A DNA stretch of 60,394 nucleotides from NCBI GenBank assembly GCA_034927505.1, contig JAYFPY010000015.1, positions 1 to 60,394 of the forward strand. The letters are read 5' to 3'. This DNA is from RUG100 sp034927505. GTDB lineage: Bacteria; Bacillota; Clostridia; Peptostreptococcales; Anaerovoracaceae. Below are positions 35,109 through 43,147 of the stretch, in pieces. Numbering within the stretch: position 1 is the first letter of the stretch; each line of letters opens with the position of its first letter. Position numbers and translations under genes: made by a program. Under the pieces are notes generated by a model. The model worked only from the letters and a program-made list of their open reading frames with translations, had not been told where the DNA came from and did not search any database.

Positions 35109-36485
35109 TTATCTCCAGAGTTCTTCATCGCTGGGTTTGTGGTTGTCAGGCATGAAGTAAGCTATTCTGGATACGTTCATCAGATGTTTGTAGTCAAGGT
35201 TTTCGCTGATGCTGTTGTGGCCCCACGATCCGCATCCCAGAGTATTTGTAGGAGCCAGCCCATTGAAGAAGCTGCCGCCTGCACTGCTGGCGCCGACCTG
35301 GTTGACTACGAACCTTGAGGCGCAAAGTTCTACGCCTGCATATTCGATATGGTCTTTGTTGTCGGAATGAATGATGACGCTGTGTCCTTTTCCTTCCACT
35401 TCCAGATTGTCTCTTGCGATCTCAACGCCGTCTTCGAATTTTTTATATTTGTATGCCGATATCACGGGGGCCATCTTTTCTTTTCCAAGAAGGCCTACTC
35501 CGCCTTTGTCACCGGCTTCAACTACGATTATTCTTGTATCCTTCGGTATATCGATCCCGGCAAGATCAGCGATGGCCTGAGGGCTCTGCCCCACAGAATG
35601 TCTGTTTGGCTTGCCGTCTGCAAACAGGGCCTTTTCGATCCCCTTGATCTCTTCATCGCTTTTTACTATATAGCCGCCGTTCTTTTCGAACTCTTTGAGG
35701 ATATCGTTATATTCATCTTCCGGACACATTACAGACTGCTCGCCGGAACAGATGATACCGTAGTCGAATGTCCTGCCGGTAATGATTTTTGGAACGGCTT
35801 TTTTGTAGTCATATCCTTCATCTATGATGCACTGGACATTTCCTGCGCCTACGCCAAGAGCGGGTCTGCCGCTGCTGTAAGCCGCCTTTACCAGACCTGC
35901 GCCGCCTGTGGCAACGACTACATCAGCATTTTCTACAAGATTCCTCGTATTATCTCTGCTGTGTTCGTGCAGTATCTGTATGAGGTTTTCCGGCATCCCG
36001 ATCTTTTTCAGCTCGGCGTTCATCATTTCAACCGTCTTGGTGCTGCATTTTATGGATTTGTGATGAGGAGTTATTATTATTGCATTGCCGCATTTCAGTG
36101 CAAACATAGAATTGCTCATAGGTGTTACAATGGGATTTGTGCATGGAGTGATCGCTGCAACAACGCCCATCGGCTTTGCCACTTTAGTGATCCCTGTCTT
36201 ATCATCCCGCTCTAGGATGCCTCTGCTCTTCTTTCCCTTCAGATTGTTCCATACTATGCTGGGTTTGCTCTTATTCTTTGCTGTTTTGTCGGGAACGTTT
36301 CCCATGCCCGTTTCTTCAACGGCCATCTCTGCCAGTGAAGCCGCGTTGTCATAAACTACTTTAGCGATGACCTTTACTGCTTCGTCTACCTCTTCCTGAC
36401 TCTTTTTTTCAAATTCCTTCTGCGCCGCTCTTGCTCTGTTTATATACTCTGTTATATAAGCAAGGCTTTTGTTATCTTCACTCAT
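35109..36485 (-). CDS. CoA-acylating aldehyde dehydrogenase, SucD-like
   Basis: 458 residues, the short aldehyde dehydrogenase form that uses CoA. The catalytic cysteine lies in GIICSGEQSVM; the nucleotide region has ATGGAGLVKAAYSSGRPA, and the C-terminus has TLGCGSWGHNSISENL. From memory it closely resembles Clostridium kluyveri succinate-semialdehyde dehydrogenase (SucD) and the acetaldehyde dehydrogenase half of AdhE. Succinyl-CoA or acetyl-CoA reduction are both possible. It is a single-gene unit with no alcohol dehydrogenase or 4-hydroxybutyrate genes nearby. Confidence 0.9.
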   Translation of the reverse strand: MSEDNKSLAYITEYINRARAAQKEFEKKSQEEVDEAVKVIAKVVYDNAASLAEMAVEETGMGNVPDKTAKNKSKPSIVWNNLKGKKSRGILERDDKTGITKVAKPMGVVAAITPCTNPIVTPMSNSMFALKCGNAIIITPHHKSIKCSTKTVEMMNAELKKIGMPENLIQILHEHSRDNTRNLVENADVVVATGGAGLVKAAYSSGRPALGVGAGNVQCIIDEGYDYKKAVPKIITGRTFDYGIICSGEQSVMCPEDEYNDILKEFEKNGGYIVKSDEEIKGIEKALFADGKPNRHSVGQSPQAIADLAGIDIPKDTRIIVVEAGDKGGVGLLGKEKMAPVISAYKYKKFEDGVEIARDNLEVEGKGHSVIIHSDNKDHIEYAGVELCASRFVVNQVGASSAGGSFFNGLAPTNTLGCGSWGHNSISENLDYKHLMNVSRIAYFMPDNHKPSDEELWR

Positions 36486-36533
36486 TTTTCTCCCTCCGGG
36501 CTTTCCGTTAATTTGCTTTAATCATTCTATCAT

Positions 36534-36573
36534 AAAAGTCTGCCGCTGTCTTTTGCAGCTGCAGACTTTTTTG
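36534..36573 (-). terminator. Terminator after the secreted glycosidase-like gene
   Basis: AAAAGTCTGC pairs with GCAGACTTTTTT around an inner GCTG/CAGC stem. Reading on the minus strand it ends ...GCAGACTTTTAT. It lies between the glycosidase-like gene and the aldehyde dehydrogenase gene. Confidence 0.75.
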
Positions 36574-36594
36574 AAACTCTATCGATATACGGGT

Positions 36595-38145
36595 TTATTT
36601 GCTAAGTCTGGTAGTGTAAGGCATGTATACCCATTTGTTTTTGCCTTTGATCTTGCCCCACTTGCCTTTTGATCTTGTGATCGTTAGCCTTTTCCATTTT
36701 ACATATTTGGTTGATTTTGAGTATTTGGATCCGGGGCCTTTGCGTGAAGTTATATATAGTTTCTTTATTTTGACTCTGCAGCTCCTGACATTTTTGGTCA
36801 GCTTTGCTTTTTTCCCGCTTTTGGCTGTTGCGGTTATAACTGCTGTTCCCGGAGCTCGTCCGGTAACAGTGCCCGAAGAACTGACTGTTGCTACTTTCGT
36901 ATTGCTCGAACTGTATTTTACTGATTTAGGGTTGGTATCCGATGGATTCCATGACAGTTTTGTACTGATTCCTTTGCCCACCCACGCTTTGCTGCTGGAT
37001 TTGAATTTCAGTGACTTGGCAGGGATCGGATTGACCAGTCCTTGCAATTTATACAGTTCGGTCTTTGCCCCGGATCTGTAAAGATCTGACGCCTCAAAAA
37101 GTATGTATCCTTCCATGCCCTTTGATCTCAGAGTCTTGACCTGGGTCCTCATGTTTGTCTTTCTCTTGCCCCAGCCCTTGTCATCGCTTGCCTTTTTCCC
37201 GGTCCTGTAGAGAGCCAGTCCTATGTACATATCCACATTTCTTTTGTTCAGATTTTTCCACTGAGCCAGCCGTTTTGAAAACATCTTGGTTTTTCCTCTG
37301 CTGCCCCAGTTGTCCGTCCAGTATATCTGCGGTGCTATGTAGTCTATATAGCCTGCTGATTTCATCCATGTCGAAACATCGGCTCCCGACGCCATGCAGT
37401 TTTCCACATTGCCTGCCGGACTGATCCCGAATTTCCACCCGCTTTTCTTATGTACATTGCTGTAGACAGACTTTATCATTTTATTCACATAGCTTCGCTT
37501 TTTTGAAGCTGAAGGTTTTTTCTTCGTATCGCTGCCCTTTACGGAGATGCTATACTTTGCGGATGATGACGGCGAACGGTATCTGCTTGAAGAATGATAA
37601 AAATAATCGTCGAAATGTATCCCGTTCAGACCATATCCCTGCAGTTCATCCACCGCTCTGTTTATTCTTGCTGTGCTGTTAGTCGATGACGGGTCCAGAA
37701 ATGTTCCGTAGGTTATCCTGTATGGATTCAGCCAGGCTTCTATCTTCAGCCCTCTTTCTTTGCATTCCCTGACAGCGATCCCCAGAGGGTCATAGCTGTA
37801 TGTCGACGCGGCTGTTTTGCTGCTGCTGGCCTTCGATGACAGATATTTTGACGCCTTGAATGTTTTTGATTCCCACGTAGCATCGTCAAAAGCCCGTGCG
37901 TGCCAGTAAATGGTATTGCATCCGTCGTACTTTGCCTTGTTGAGAGCTTTGTCCAGATTTGCAGTAAATGTTTTCTCGCTTTTGTTTTTCAGCCCCAGTG
38001 AATAAAAATCACAGAATGCGATCCACATTCCCCTGACCTCTTTTGATGCGGCATTTGCTTTCTGTGTATTTACAGTATTAACACTGACTACTGCAGTAAA
38101 CGCCACAGCGGCGCATAATAATATCGACAGTACCTTCCTTTTCAT
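36595..38145 (-). CDS. Secreted GHL10/DUF187-type glycoside hydrolase-like protein with Ig-like domain
   Basis: 516 residues. A signal peptide (about 1-32, ending near ANAAS) is followed by a TIM-barrel-like domain (about 36-350) of the GHL10 (DUF187) family: MWIAFCDFYSLG, KIEAWLNPYRITYG, GLNGIHFDDYFYHS with likely catalytic acidic residues, and APQIYWTDNWG. A bacterial Ig-like domain (about 375-450; VATVSSSGTVTGRAPGTAVITA) and a Lys-rich C-terminal segment (about 455-516) follow. Probable wall or exopolysaccharide-acting enzyme; activity is inferred. Transcribed alone from its own promoter. Confidence 0.85.
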   Translation of the reverse strand: MKRKVLSILLCAAVAFTAVVSVNTVNTQKANAASKEVRGMWIAFCDFYSLGLKNKSEKTFTANLDKALNKAKYDGCNTIYWHARAFDDATWESKTFKASKYLSSKASSSKTAASTYSYDPLGIAVRECKERGLKIEAWLNPYRITYGTFLDPSSTNSTARINRAVDELQGYGLNGIHFDDYFYHSSSRYRSPSSSAKYSISVKGSDTKKKPSASKKRSYVNKMIKSVYSNVHKKSGWKFGISPAGNVENCMASGADVSTWMKSAGYIDYIAPQIYWTDNWGSRGKTKMFSKRLAQWKNLNKRNVDMYIGLALYRTGKKASDDKGWGKRKTNMRTQVKTLRSKGMEGYILFEASDLYRSGAKTELYKLQGLVNPIPAKSLKFKSSSKAWVGKGISTKLSWNPSDTNPKSVKYSSSNTKVATVSSSGTVTGRAPGTAVITATAKSGKKAKLTKNVRSCRVKIKKLYITSRKGPGSKYSKSTKYVKWKRLTITRSKGKWGKIKGKNKWVYMPYTTRLSK

Positions 38146-38168
38146 AACGATTCCTCCTATTCGATTCT

Positions 38169-38196
38169 ATTTTACCATCTCACATACAATAATCAA
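38169..38196 (-). promoter_or_regulatory. Promoter of the glycosidase-like gene
   Basis: Minus strand TTGATT (38191-38196) and TAAAAT (38169-38174) with a 16-bp spacer; AGGAGG precedes the ATG. Confidence 0.55.
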
Positions 38197-38234
38197 CGTT
38201 CTCGGCCTTTTCTTCACACAATCTTCGGATATAT

Positions 38235-38254
38235 GTTATAATCCTTTAAGGATT
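38235..38254 (+). promoter_or_regulatory. deoD promoter with overlapping perfect palindrome
   Basis: TGTTATAAT (38235-38242) is an extended -10 with only a weak -35. The 15-bp palindrome AATCCTT-T-AAGGATT (38240-38254) overlaps it and the predicted start, so it is a plausible operator, for example for the DtxR-type regulator encoded two genes on. Confidence 0.5.
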
Positions 38255-38275
38255 TCGAAGTAGGAGGAAATAACT

Positions 38276-38983
38276 ATGAGTACACATATAAATGCTGCAG
38301 ATAAAGGCGATATTGCCGAGAGCATACTGCTGCCCGGCGATCCGCTGAGAGCAAAACATATAGCTGAGAATTTTCTGGATTCTCCGGTGCTGTATTCCGA
38401 TGTAAGGAACATGTACGGATATACGGGAACATACAAAGGCGTACCGGTATCGGTACAGGGTACCGGCATGGGCATGCCGTCTATGGGCATATATTCCTGG
38501 GAGCTTATCACGGAATACGGCTGTAGGAATCTGATCCGAGTGGGCACTGCAGGTTCGTTCTGCGAAGACATCCAACTGGGCGATATAGTCTGCTCCATTG
38601 CAGCCAGCACTGATTCGAATTATCATCACGCATTTGATGTCCCTGCAGGATATGCGCCATGCGCCGGATGGGATCTGCTGAAAAAAGTCTATGATGTGAA
38701 CCGTGATATGGGTCTTCCGCTCCGTGCGGGAAACACGATCTCATGCGATGTATTTTATGAGACCGTAGACGGATGGTGGAAAAAATGGGCAGCCATGAAT
38801 GTACTGGCCGTAGAAATGGAAGCAGCCGCACTGTATATGAATGCGGCATATAATGACGTGCAGGCTCTGGCAATGATGACCATTACAGACCAGTTCATAA
38901 CCGGTAAAACTTCAACCACTGAAGAAAGGCAGCACGCCAATTCCGATATGCTGAAACTGGCTCTTGAAACGGCAGTGAAATGA
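38276..38983 (+). CDS. deoD: Purine-nucleoside phosphorylase, DeoD type
   Basis: 235 residues, the normal size of hexameric DeoD. LPGDPLRAKHIAENFL, YTGTYKGVPVSVQGTGMGMPS, IRVGTAGSF and the base-site VEMEAAALY are present, as is the catalytic Asp in TITDQF. It cleaves purine nucleosides with phosphate to base and ribose (or deoxyribose) 1-phosphate. AGGAGG precedes the ATG. The next gene follows after 10 nt. Confidence 0.96.
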   Translation: MSTHINAADKGDIAESILLPGDPLRAKHIAENFLDSPVLYSDVRNMYGYTGTYKGVPVSVQGTGMGMPSMGIYSWELITEYGCRNLIRVGTAGSFCEDIQLGDIVCSIAASTDSNYHHAFDVPAGYAPCAGWDLLKKVYDVNRDMGLPLRAGNTISCDVFYETVDGWWKKWAAMNVLAVEMEAAALYMNAAYNDVQALAMMTITDQFITGKTSTTEERQHANSDMLKLALETAVK

Positions 38984-38993
38984 GGAACAGCAA

Positions 38994-39362
38994 ATGAAGA
39001 TACAGGAATCTGCACAGAATTATCTGGAAACCATACTGGTGCTGAAGGAACGGAACGGTTCAGTCAGGTCTATAGATATAGTACATGAGCTGGGTTTCAG
39101 CAAGCCCAGCATCAGTATTGCCATGAAGGGACTTCGTGAGGATGGATACATCGCAGTAGACGATCATGGATATATTGAACTGACCCCTTCCGGTCTGGAT
39201 ATTGCGGATCGGATATATGATCGTCACAGGGTTTTATCAGAGGCTTTTATTGCGATGGGCGTCAATGAAAAAACCGCTGTTGAAGATGCCTGCAAGATAG
39301 AACATTTCATCAGCGAAGAGACCTTTCAAAAGATAAAAGAACATCTGAACAAAGTTATTTGA
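38994..39362 (+). CDS. DtxR/MntR-family metal-dependent regulator
   Basis: 122 residues. An N-terminal winged helix (SIDIVHELGFSKPSISIAMKG) is followed by the DtxR dimerisation/metal-binding helix region: DRHRVLSEAFIAMGV and DACKIEHFISEET carry the His/Glu/Cys ligands of the family. It lacks the C-terminal SH3-like domain, so it is MntR-like in layout. Metal could be Fe or Mn. It is read with deoD (10-nt gap, GAGGA ribosome site). Its end lies 4 bp from the end of the convergent TetR gene with no terminator between. Confidence 0.88.
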   Translation: MKIQESAQNYLETILVLKERNGSVRSIDIVHELGFSKPSISIAMKGLREDGYIAVDDHGYIELTPSGLDIADRIYDRHRVLSEAFIAMGVNEKTAVEDACKIEHFISEETFQKIKEHLNKVI

Positions 39363-39366
39363 CAGA

Positions 39367-39957
39367 TCAGTTTTCTTTCGGATATGTAAAATAGTCGCTG
39401 TTTAGAAAATCCCGCAGTATATTTTCCGACTCTTCACGGACAGTCTTTTCATCAATACCCTCAAGGAACGATTCCTGTATGAATGATAGAAGACCGTTGC
39501 AGAGGAACATCACGGTCCTGCGAGTGGGATAACGGGGTTTTATGACCTTTTCATATCGAACGGCAAAATCTCTTATGGAATTGAAAATATACATATGACT
39601 GGAAAAATACATATAAGGATTATTGTCATGGTCCATGTGTTTGAACAGACCTGAGTAAACCGAAAACATATCCATGATCGCACTGAGAAGATTTGAGTAT
39701 CCCCGGACAGGATCGTCGCCGGGGTTGTTTTTATTCTGCAGATCATCAAGTACTCTGCCGGCATAAGCGCCTGCCTCTTTCATTATCTCATCCAGGAGAC
39801 CGTATTTATCGCTGTAATACACATAGTATGTATTTCGGCTGATATTTGCTTTCCCGCAGATATCCTTTACCTTTATATCTTCGAATGAAGACCGGTCCAG
39901 CAGGGATATAAGGGCTTCTTTCAATGCTTTTTTTGTTTTTGTGATACGTCCGTCCAT
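39367..39957 (-). CDS. TetR/AcrR-family transcriptional regulator
   Basis: 196 residues from the ATG at 39957. The helix-turn-helix lies in DIKVKDICGKANISRNTYYVYYSDKYGLLDEI (about 30-55, shown here by its key helices VKDICGKANISRNTYY). The C-terminal ligand domain is unremarkable. An extended upstream frame exists but would run across the intergenic operator, so it is not used. It is divergent from the radical SAM gene, which it probably controls through the TGACA dyad at 39995-40006. Confidence 0.88.
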   Translation of the reverse strand: MDGRITKTKKALKEALISLLDRSSFEDIKVKDICGKANISRNTYYVYYSDKYGLLDEIMKEAGAYAGRVLDDLQNKNNPGDDPVRGYSNLLSAIMDMFSVYSGLFKHMDHDNNPYMYFSSHMYIFNSIRDFAVRYEKVIKPRYPTRRTVMFLCNGLLSFIQESFLEGIDEKTVREESENILRDFLNSDYFTYPKEN

Positions 39958-39994
39958 AATAATAGGTACCCTTTCTCTATTGTGTACAAATAAC

Positions 39995-40006
39995 TGACAA
40001 ATGTCA
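39995..40006. promoter_or_regulatory. Candidate TetR-family operator
   Basis: TGACA-AA-TGTCA, nested in an outer AATAAC/GTTATT repeat and flanked by GTAC on both sides, centred in the divergent TetR/radical SAM promoter region. Size and position fit a repressor site. Confidence 0.5.
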
Positions 40007-40016
40007 TGTACTGTTA

Positions 40017-40046
40017 TTGTATCACGGATAAAAGAAAGAGTATAAT
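40017..40046 (+). promoter_or_regulatory. Promoter of the radical SAM gene
   Basis: TTGTAT (40017-40022), 18-bp spacer, TATAAT (40041-40046). The dyad operator lies just upstream of the -35. Confidence 0.5.
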
Positions 40047-40081
40047 CATATGTATTACAACAGAATCGAGGACTTTCTACA

Positions 40082-41488
40082 ATGAAAATAGCATTCATAA
40101 CACCGGCGCCATTCATAAAACGCATACCTCTTTACCGCTGGGGAGGCAAAGCTTACGGGCAGTGCAATTCCATAACCGGCCCGCTGATCTTAGGCGGGAT
40201 ACTCAAAAAAGCCGGGCATGATGTCTCTGTATATGAAGAACTGAATGCACATGTGAATATAAATAAACTGATGAAAACAGTGGATGTATTCTGCTTTTCC
40301 GTCATTACTTCAAATGCCGAAAGGGCCTATGAACTGGCAGATCTGATCCATGAAAAGTCGTCTGCGAAAGTGGTCATGGGCGGGATCCATATCACATATA
40401 TGCCGGAAGAAGCCCTTAGACACGCAGATCAGGTCATGACCGGCGAAGGCGAAGAAGTCATACTGGATGTGATCGAAGGCAGAAGAACAGAAAAGCAGGT
40501 AAAAGGAACGCCTGTATGCGACCTGGACAAACTGCCTTATCCGGACTATTCGGTTTTGAAGACGCCCTGTGCCAGTGCAAACATAATCACTACCCGGGGC
40601 TGCCCTTTCAAATGCACTTTCTGCTCGACTACAAGGATGTTCCATCCATACAGGAAACGAAGCATCGATCATGTGATAAATGAAATCAAAATGTACAAGA
40701 AACTGGGTTTCAAGTACATCAATTTTGAAGATGACAATTTCACCGCCGACAAGGATCGGGCCAAGGAGATATGCAGACGCATGATAAAAGAGGACCTTAT
40801 ATTCAAAGAAGTGTTCTTTTTCGGCAGGGCCGACCTGGCATATGACGAAGAGCTTTTGGATCTGCTGGAGAAAGCTCATCTGAACAGAGTTCTGATGGGC
40901 ATAGAATCACTCAATCAAAAAGCTTTGAATGCCGTCCACAAGCAGCAGAACATAAATGATATCAAAAAAGCGGCTGATGCCTGCAGGAGACACGGCATCA
41001 GGCTCATAGCCAGTATAGTCATCGGTCTGGATGAGGATACGGTCGAAGACATCCACAGATCCATTGATTTTGCAATAGACTCGGATGCCTATGAACTGCA
41101 GCCGGCAGTACTGACCCCCTTCCCCGGCACAGCGGTCTACGATCAGCTGAAAGGCGAAGGCAGACTGCTCCCGGATCAGACCTGGACATCATACGACATG
41201 ATGGATGTCACCTTTCAGCCTCTTAATATGTCTCCCTGGGAACTGCAGGAAGAATTCTACAATGCGACACGACGATTTTATACTTGGAGATCAGCTCGTC
41301 GAATAGGAAAAATATTCGGCAAAGAATATAAATGGCGAAGGATGTTTCTGGCATTTTCCAGCAAGCTGGGTTCCTTTGGAGCACGTCTGGCAGCCAAGGT
41401 GGCAAAGAAAAGCAGCTATTATAAAGTAAAACATGCGGTGTGGTCGCACCCAAGATCGAGAGGTAAACAATATGAAGAAACGATTTAG
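40082..41488 (+). CDS. Cobalamin-binding-domain radical SAM enzyme
   Basis: 468 residues. An N-terminal B12-binding-like Rossmann region (about 1-140; GPLILGGILKKAGHDV, MGGIHITYMPEEAL) leads to a radical SAM domain with cluster motif TTRGCPFKCTFCSTTRMF (about 164-181) and IGLDEDT. This layout is shared by BchE/hopanoid-type and many uncharacterised methylating or ring-forming enzymes; the substrate is unknown. The C-terminus is basic and may touch the membrane. It overlaps the next, small membrane protein gene by 17 nt. Confidence 0.88.
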   Translation: MKIAFITPAPFIKRIPLYRWGGKAYGQCNSITGPLILGGILKKAGHDVSVYEELNAHVNINKLMKTVDVFCFSVITSNAERAYELADLIHEKSSAKVVMGGIHITYMPEEALRHADQVMTGEGEEVILDVIEGRRTEKQVKGTPVCDLDKLPYPDYSVLKTPCASANIITTRGCPFKCTFCSTTRMFHPYRKRSIDHVINEIKMYKKLGFKYINFEDDNFTADKDRAKEICRRMIKEDLIFKEVFFFGRADLAYDEELLDLLEKAHLNRVLMGIESLNQKALNAVHKQQNINDIKKAADACRRHGIRLIASIVIGLDEDTVEDIHRSIDFAIDSDAYELQPAVLTPFPGTAVYDQLKGEGRLLPDQTWTSYDMMDVTFQPLNMSPWELQEEFYNATRRFYTWRSARRIGKIFGKEYKWRRMFLAFSSKLGSFGARLAAKVAKKSSYYKVKHAVWSHPRSRGKQYEETI

Positions 41489-41861
41489 TATAAAAACAAT
41501 AATATGGTTATGGATCTCTGTGGCACTTGCTGTCGGCGGAGCCTTCATGCTCTGGCCTATAGGTCAGGGATTCGCAGACGCCTTTTTTATAGGCGTGAAA
41601 ATGTGCATGGTATCAGGACTCCTGGTCCTGATCATATCAAAGATGGATTCCGGTTTTCTCCTTTGGGCTGTAGCCAGCGCGCTGGCAGTCGTCATGACCC
41701 TGACAAAATGGAACTATGACGGCAGCGGTTCATTCATGATGGTCAGCAGTATTTTTGTCGATATTTTTATGCCGGTCATTGCATATGTCATGATCCATGG
41801 CGATTACCTGCGAACCAAAAGAGCGGAACAGCAGCCAGCTGCATCACAGCTGAAAAAATGA
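41472..41861 (+). CDS. Small membrane protein of unknown function
   Basis: 129 residues from the ATG at 41472 (GAGAGGT 8 nt upstream); an earlier start lacks a ribosome site. Four hydrophobic helices span about residues 8-30, 35-55, 60-78 and 85-108, and the tail is basic and polar. It is not recognised. Overlap with the radical SAM gene implies a linked role, perhaps anchoring or exporting its product. Its 3' end overlaps the convergent MFS gene by 74 bp. Confidence 0.75.
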   Translation: MKKRFSIKTIIWLWISVALAVGGAFMLWPIGQGFADAFFIGVKMCMVSGLLVLIISKMDSGFLLWAVASALAVVMTLTKWNYDGSGSFMMVSSIFVDIFMPVIAYVMIHGDYLRTKRAEQQPAASQLKK

Positions 41862-42993
41862 CCAGGCTGTAAACAGAATTATCATACAGAGCACCCATCA
41901 GCCAGCTTCCTAGGAACCAGCATATCCCGAACGATGTCTGGAACATCCCGAAGCCGGATGAACGGTTTTCCTTGGGTACTATATCGGTCACGGCTGCTTT
42001 CAGTATAGATTCCTGAGCGCCCATTCCGATGCCCCAAAGAGCCACGCCGAGGAACAGCACCCATCTGACATCAAAACAGAAAACAAAAATTGAAAACGGC
42101 GCTGACAGCAATGTCGATATCATCAGGATCTTTATGCCGAATTTATCATACAGCCATCCGAAAAACAGCGCTGCTGCAGCATCTACGGCCATGGCTCCCG
42201 CATATAGCAGCGACAGAGTATCATCAGGGATCAGACTCGCCCTCATTGTATGCATAGTTATCATGGAGAAATCTACGAATCCGGCGGCAAACAATGATAT
42301 GGCCGCCATATATATCACAAAAGATCTGTTTTTTCTGAACGGCTGCGGATCCTCTTCCGACTCTTCGAATTTCTCGGGTTCCGGATATTTATGTTTTGCA
42401 AAGAGCAGCATTATCACAGTCACGGCAGCCGGTATCGCCAGCAAAGTAAAACATACAGTGTATACCGAAAACAGATCCTCATTTTTCTTCAATAATATAA
42501 TAAGGAACAATATCACCGGTCCGAGAAAAGCACCCAGCTGATCCAGAAATTCCTGTATCGCAAAGCTTTTACCGGTACCGGTACGGGAAGCAGCAAAAAA
42601 AAGTATCGTATCTTTGGCCGGCTTTTTGACTGCTTTTCCCAGCCGCTGTATGACTATAAGGATACAGGCCAGCATCCAGCCGCCTTTTGGCACAAGTGCA
42701 AGAGCCGGTATGGCAGCACAGTCCACAACATAGCCGACGATCGTCATCGGCCAGTATTTCTTTGTTTTGTCGGTTATCTTTCCTGTGATTATTCTAAGTG
42801 AATAGCCTATGAATTCACCCAGCCCGGATACGAATCCGATCATAGTCGCCGAAGCGCCCGCAAGGCTGAGATAAGCACCCATTATACTGGCTGCGCCTTC
42901 ATGGGTCATATCCGAAAACATGCTGACAATACCCATCAGCAGAATAAAAGCAAAAGCTGATTTTTTGATGTTCTGATTATTATTGTTTTTCAT
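41788..42993 (-). CDS. MFS transporter
   Basis: 401 residues, 12 predicted helices. The loop after helix 2 carries RIITGKITDKTKKYW, a form of the MFS motif A; the repeat in the second half is GWLYDKFGIKIL. Close in type to drug or metabolite efflux carriers; substrate unknown. AGGA precedes the ATG. The last 74 bp overlap the convergent small membrane protein gene on the opposite strand. Confidence 0.88.
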   Translation of the reverse strand: MKNNNNQNIKKSAFAFILLMGIVSMFSDMTHEGAASIMGAYLSLAGASATMIGFVSGLGEFIGYSLRIITGKITDKTKKYWPMTIVGYVVDCAAIPALALVPKGGWMLACILIVIQRLGKAVKKPAKDTILFFAASRTGTGKSFAIQEFLDQLGAFLGPVILFLIILLKKNEDLFSVYTVCFTLLAIPAAVTVIMLLFAKHKYPEPEKFEESEEDPQPFRKNRSFVIYMAAISLFAAGFVDFSMITMHTMRASLIPDDTLSLLYAGAMAVDAAAALFFGWLYDKFGIKILMISTLLSAPFSIFVFCFDVRWVLFLGVALWGIGMGAQESILKAAVTDIVPKENRSSGFGMFQTSFGICWFLGSWLMGALYDNSVYSLVIFSAVMQLAAVPLFWFAGNRHGS

Positions 42994-43086
42994 TGTTCCT
43001 GATCTCGTAAAAAATAACTGCCGCTAATATTATACAGCATAATCGGTGCAATAGTATTTTTTTAAAAGATACCAGTAACACAAGAA

Positions 43087-43128
43087 CATCGGTCGCGTTA
43101 TTGCGGCCGATGCTCATGATCGTGAGTC
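43087..43128 (-). terminator. Hairpins after the subtilase gene
   Basis: CATCGG/CCGATG with inner CGC/GCG (43087-43112) and a second CTCA/TGAG hairpin (43114-43127). The following minus-strand sequence is T-rich (TTCTTGTGTT) but has no strong T-run, so this is a probable weak terminator. Confidence 0.45.
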
Positions 43129-43147
43129 CTATGATACACGTTACACT

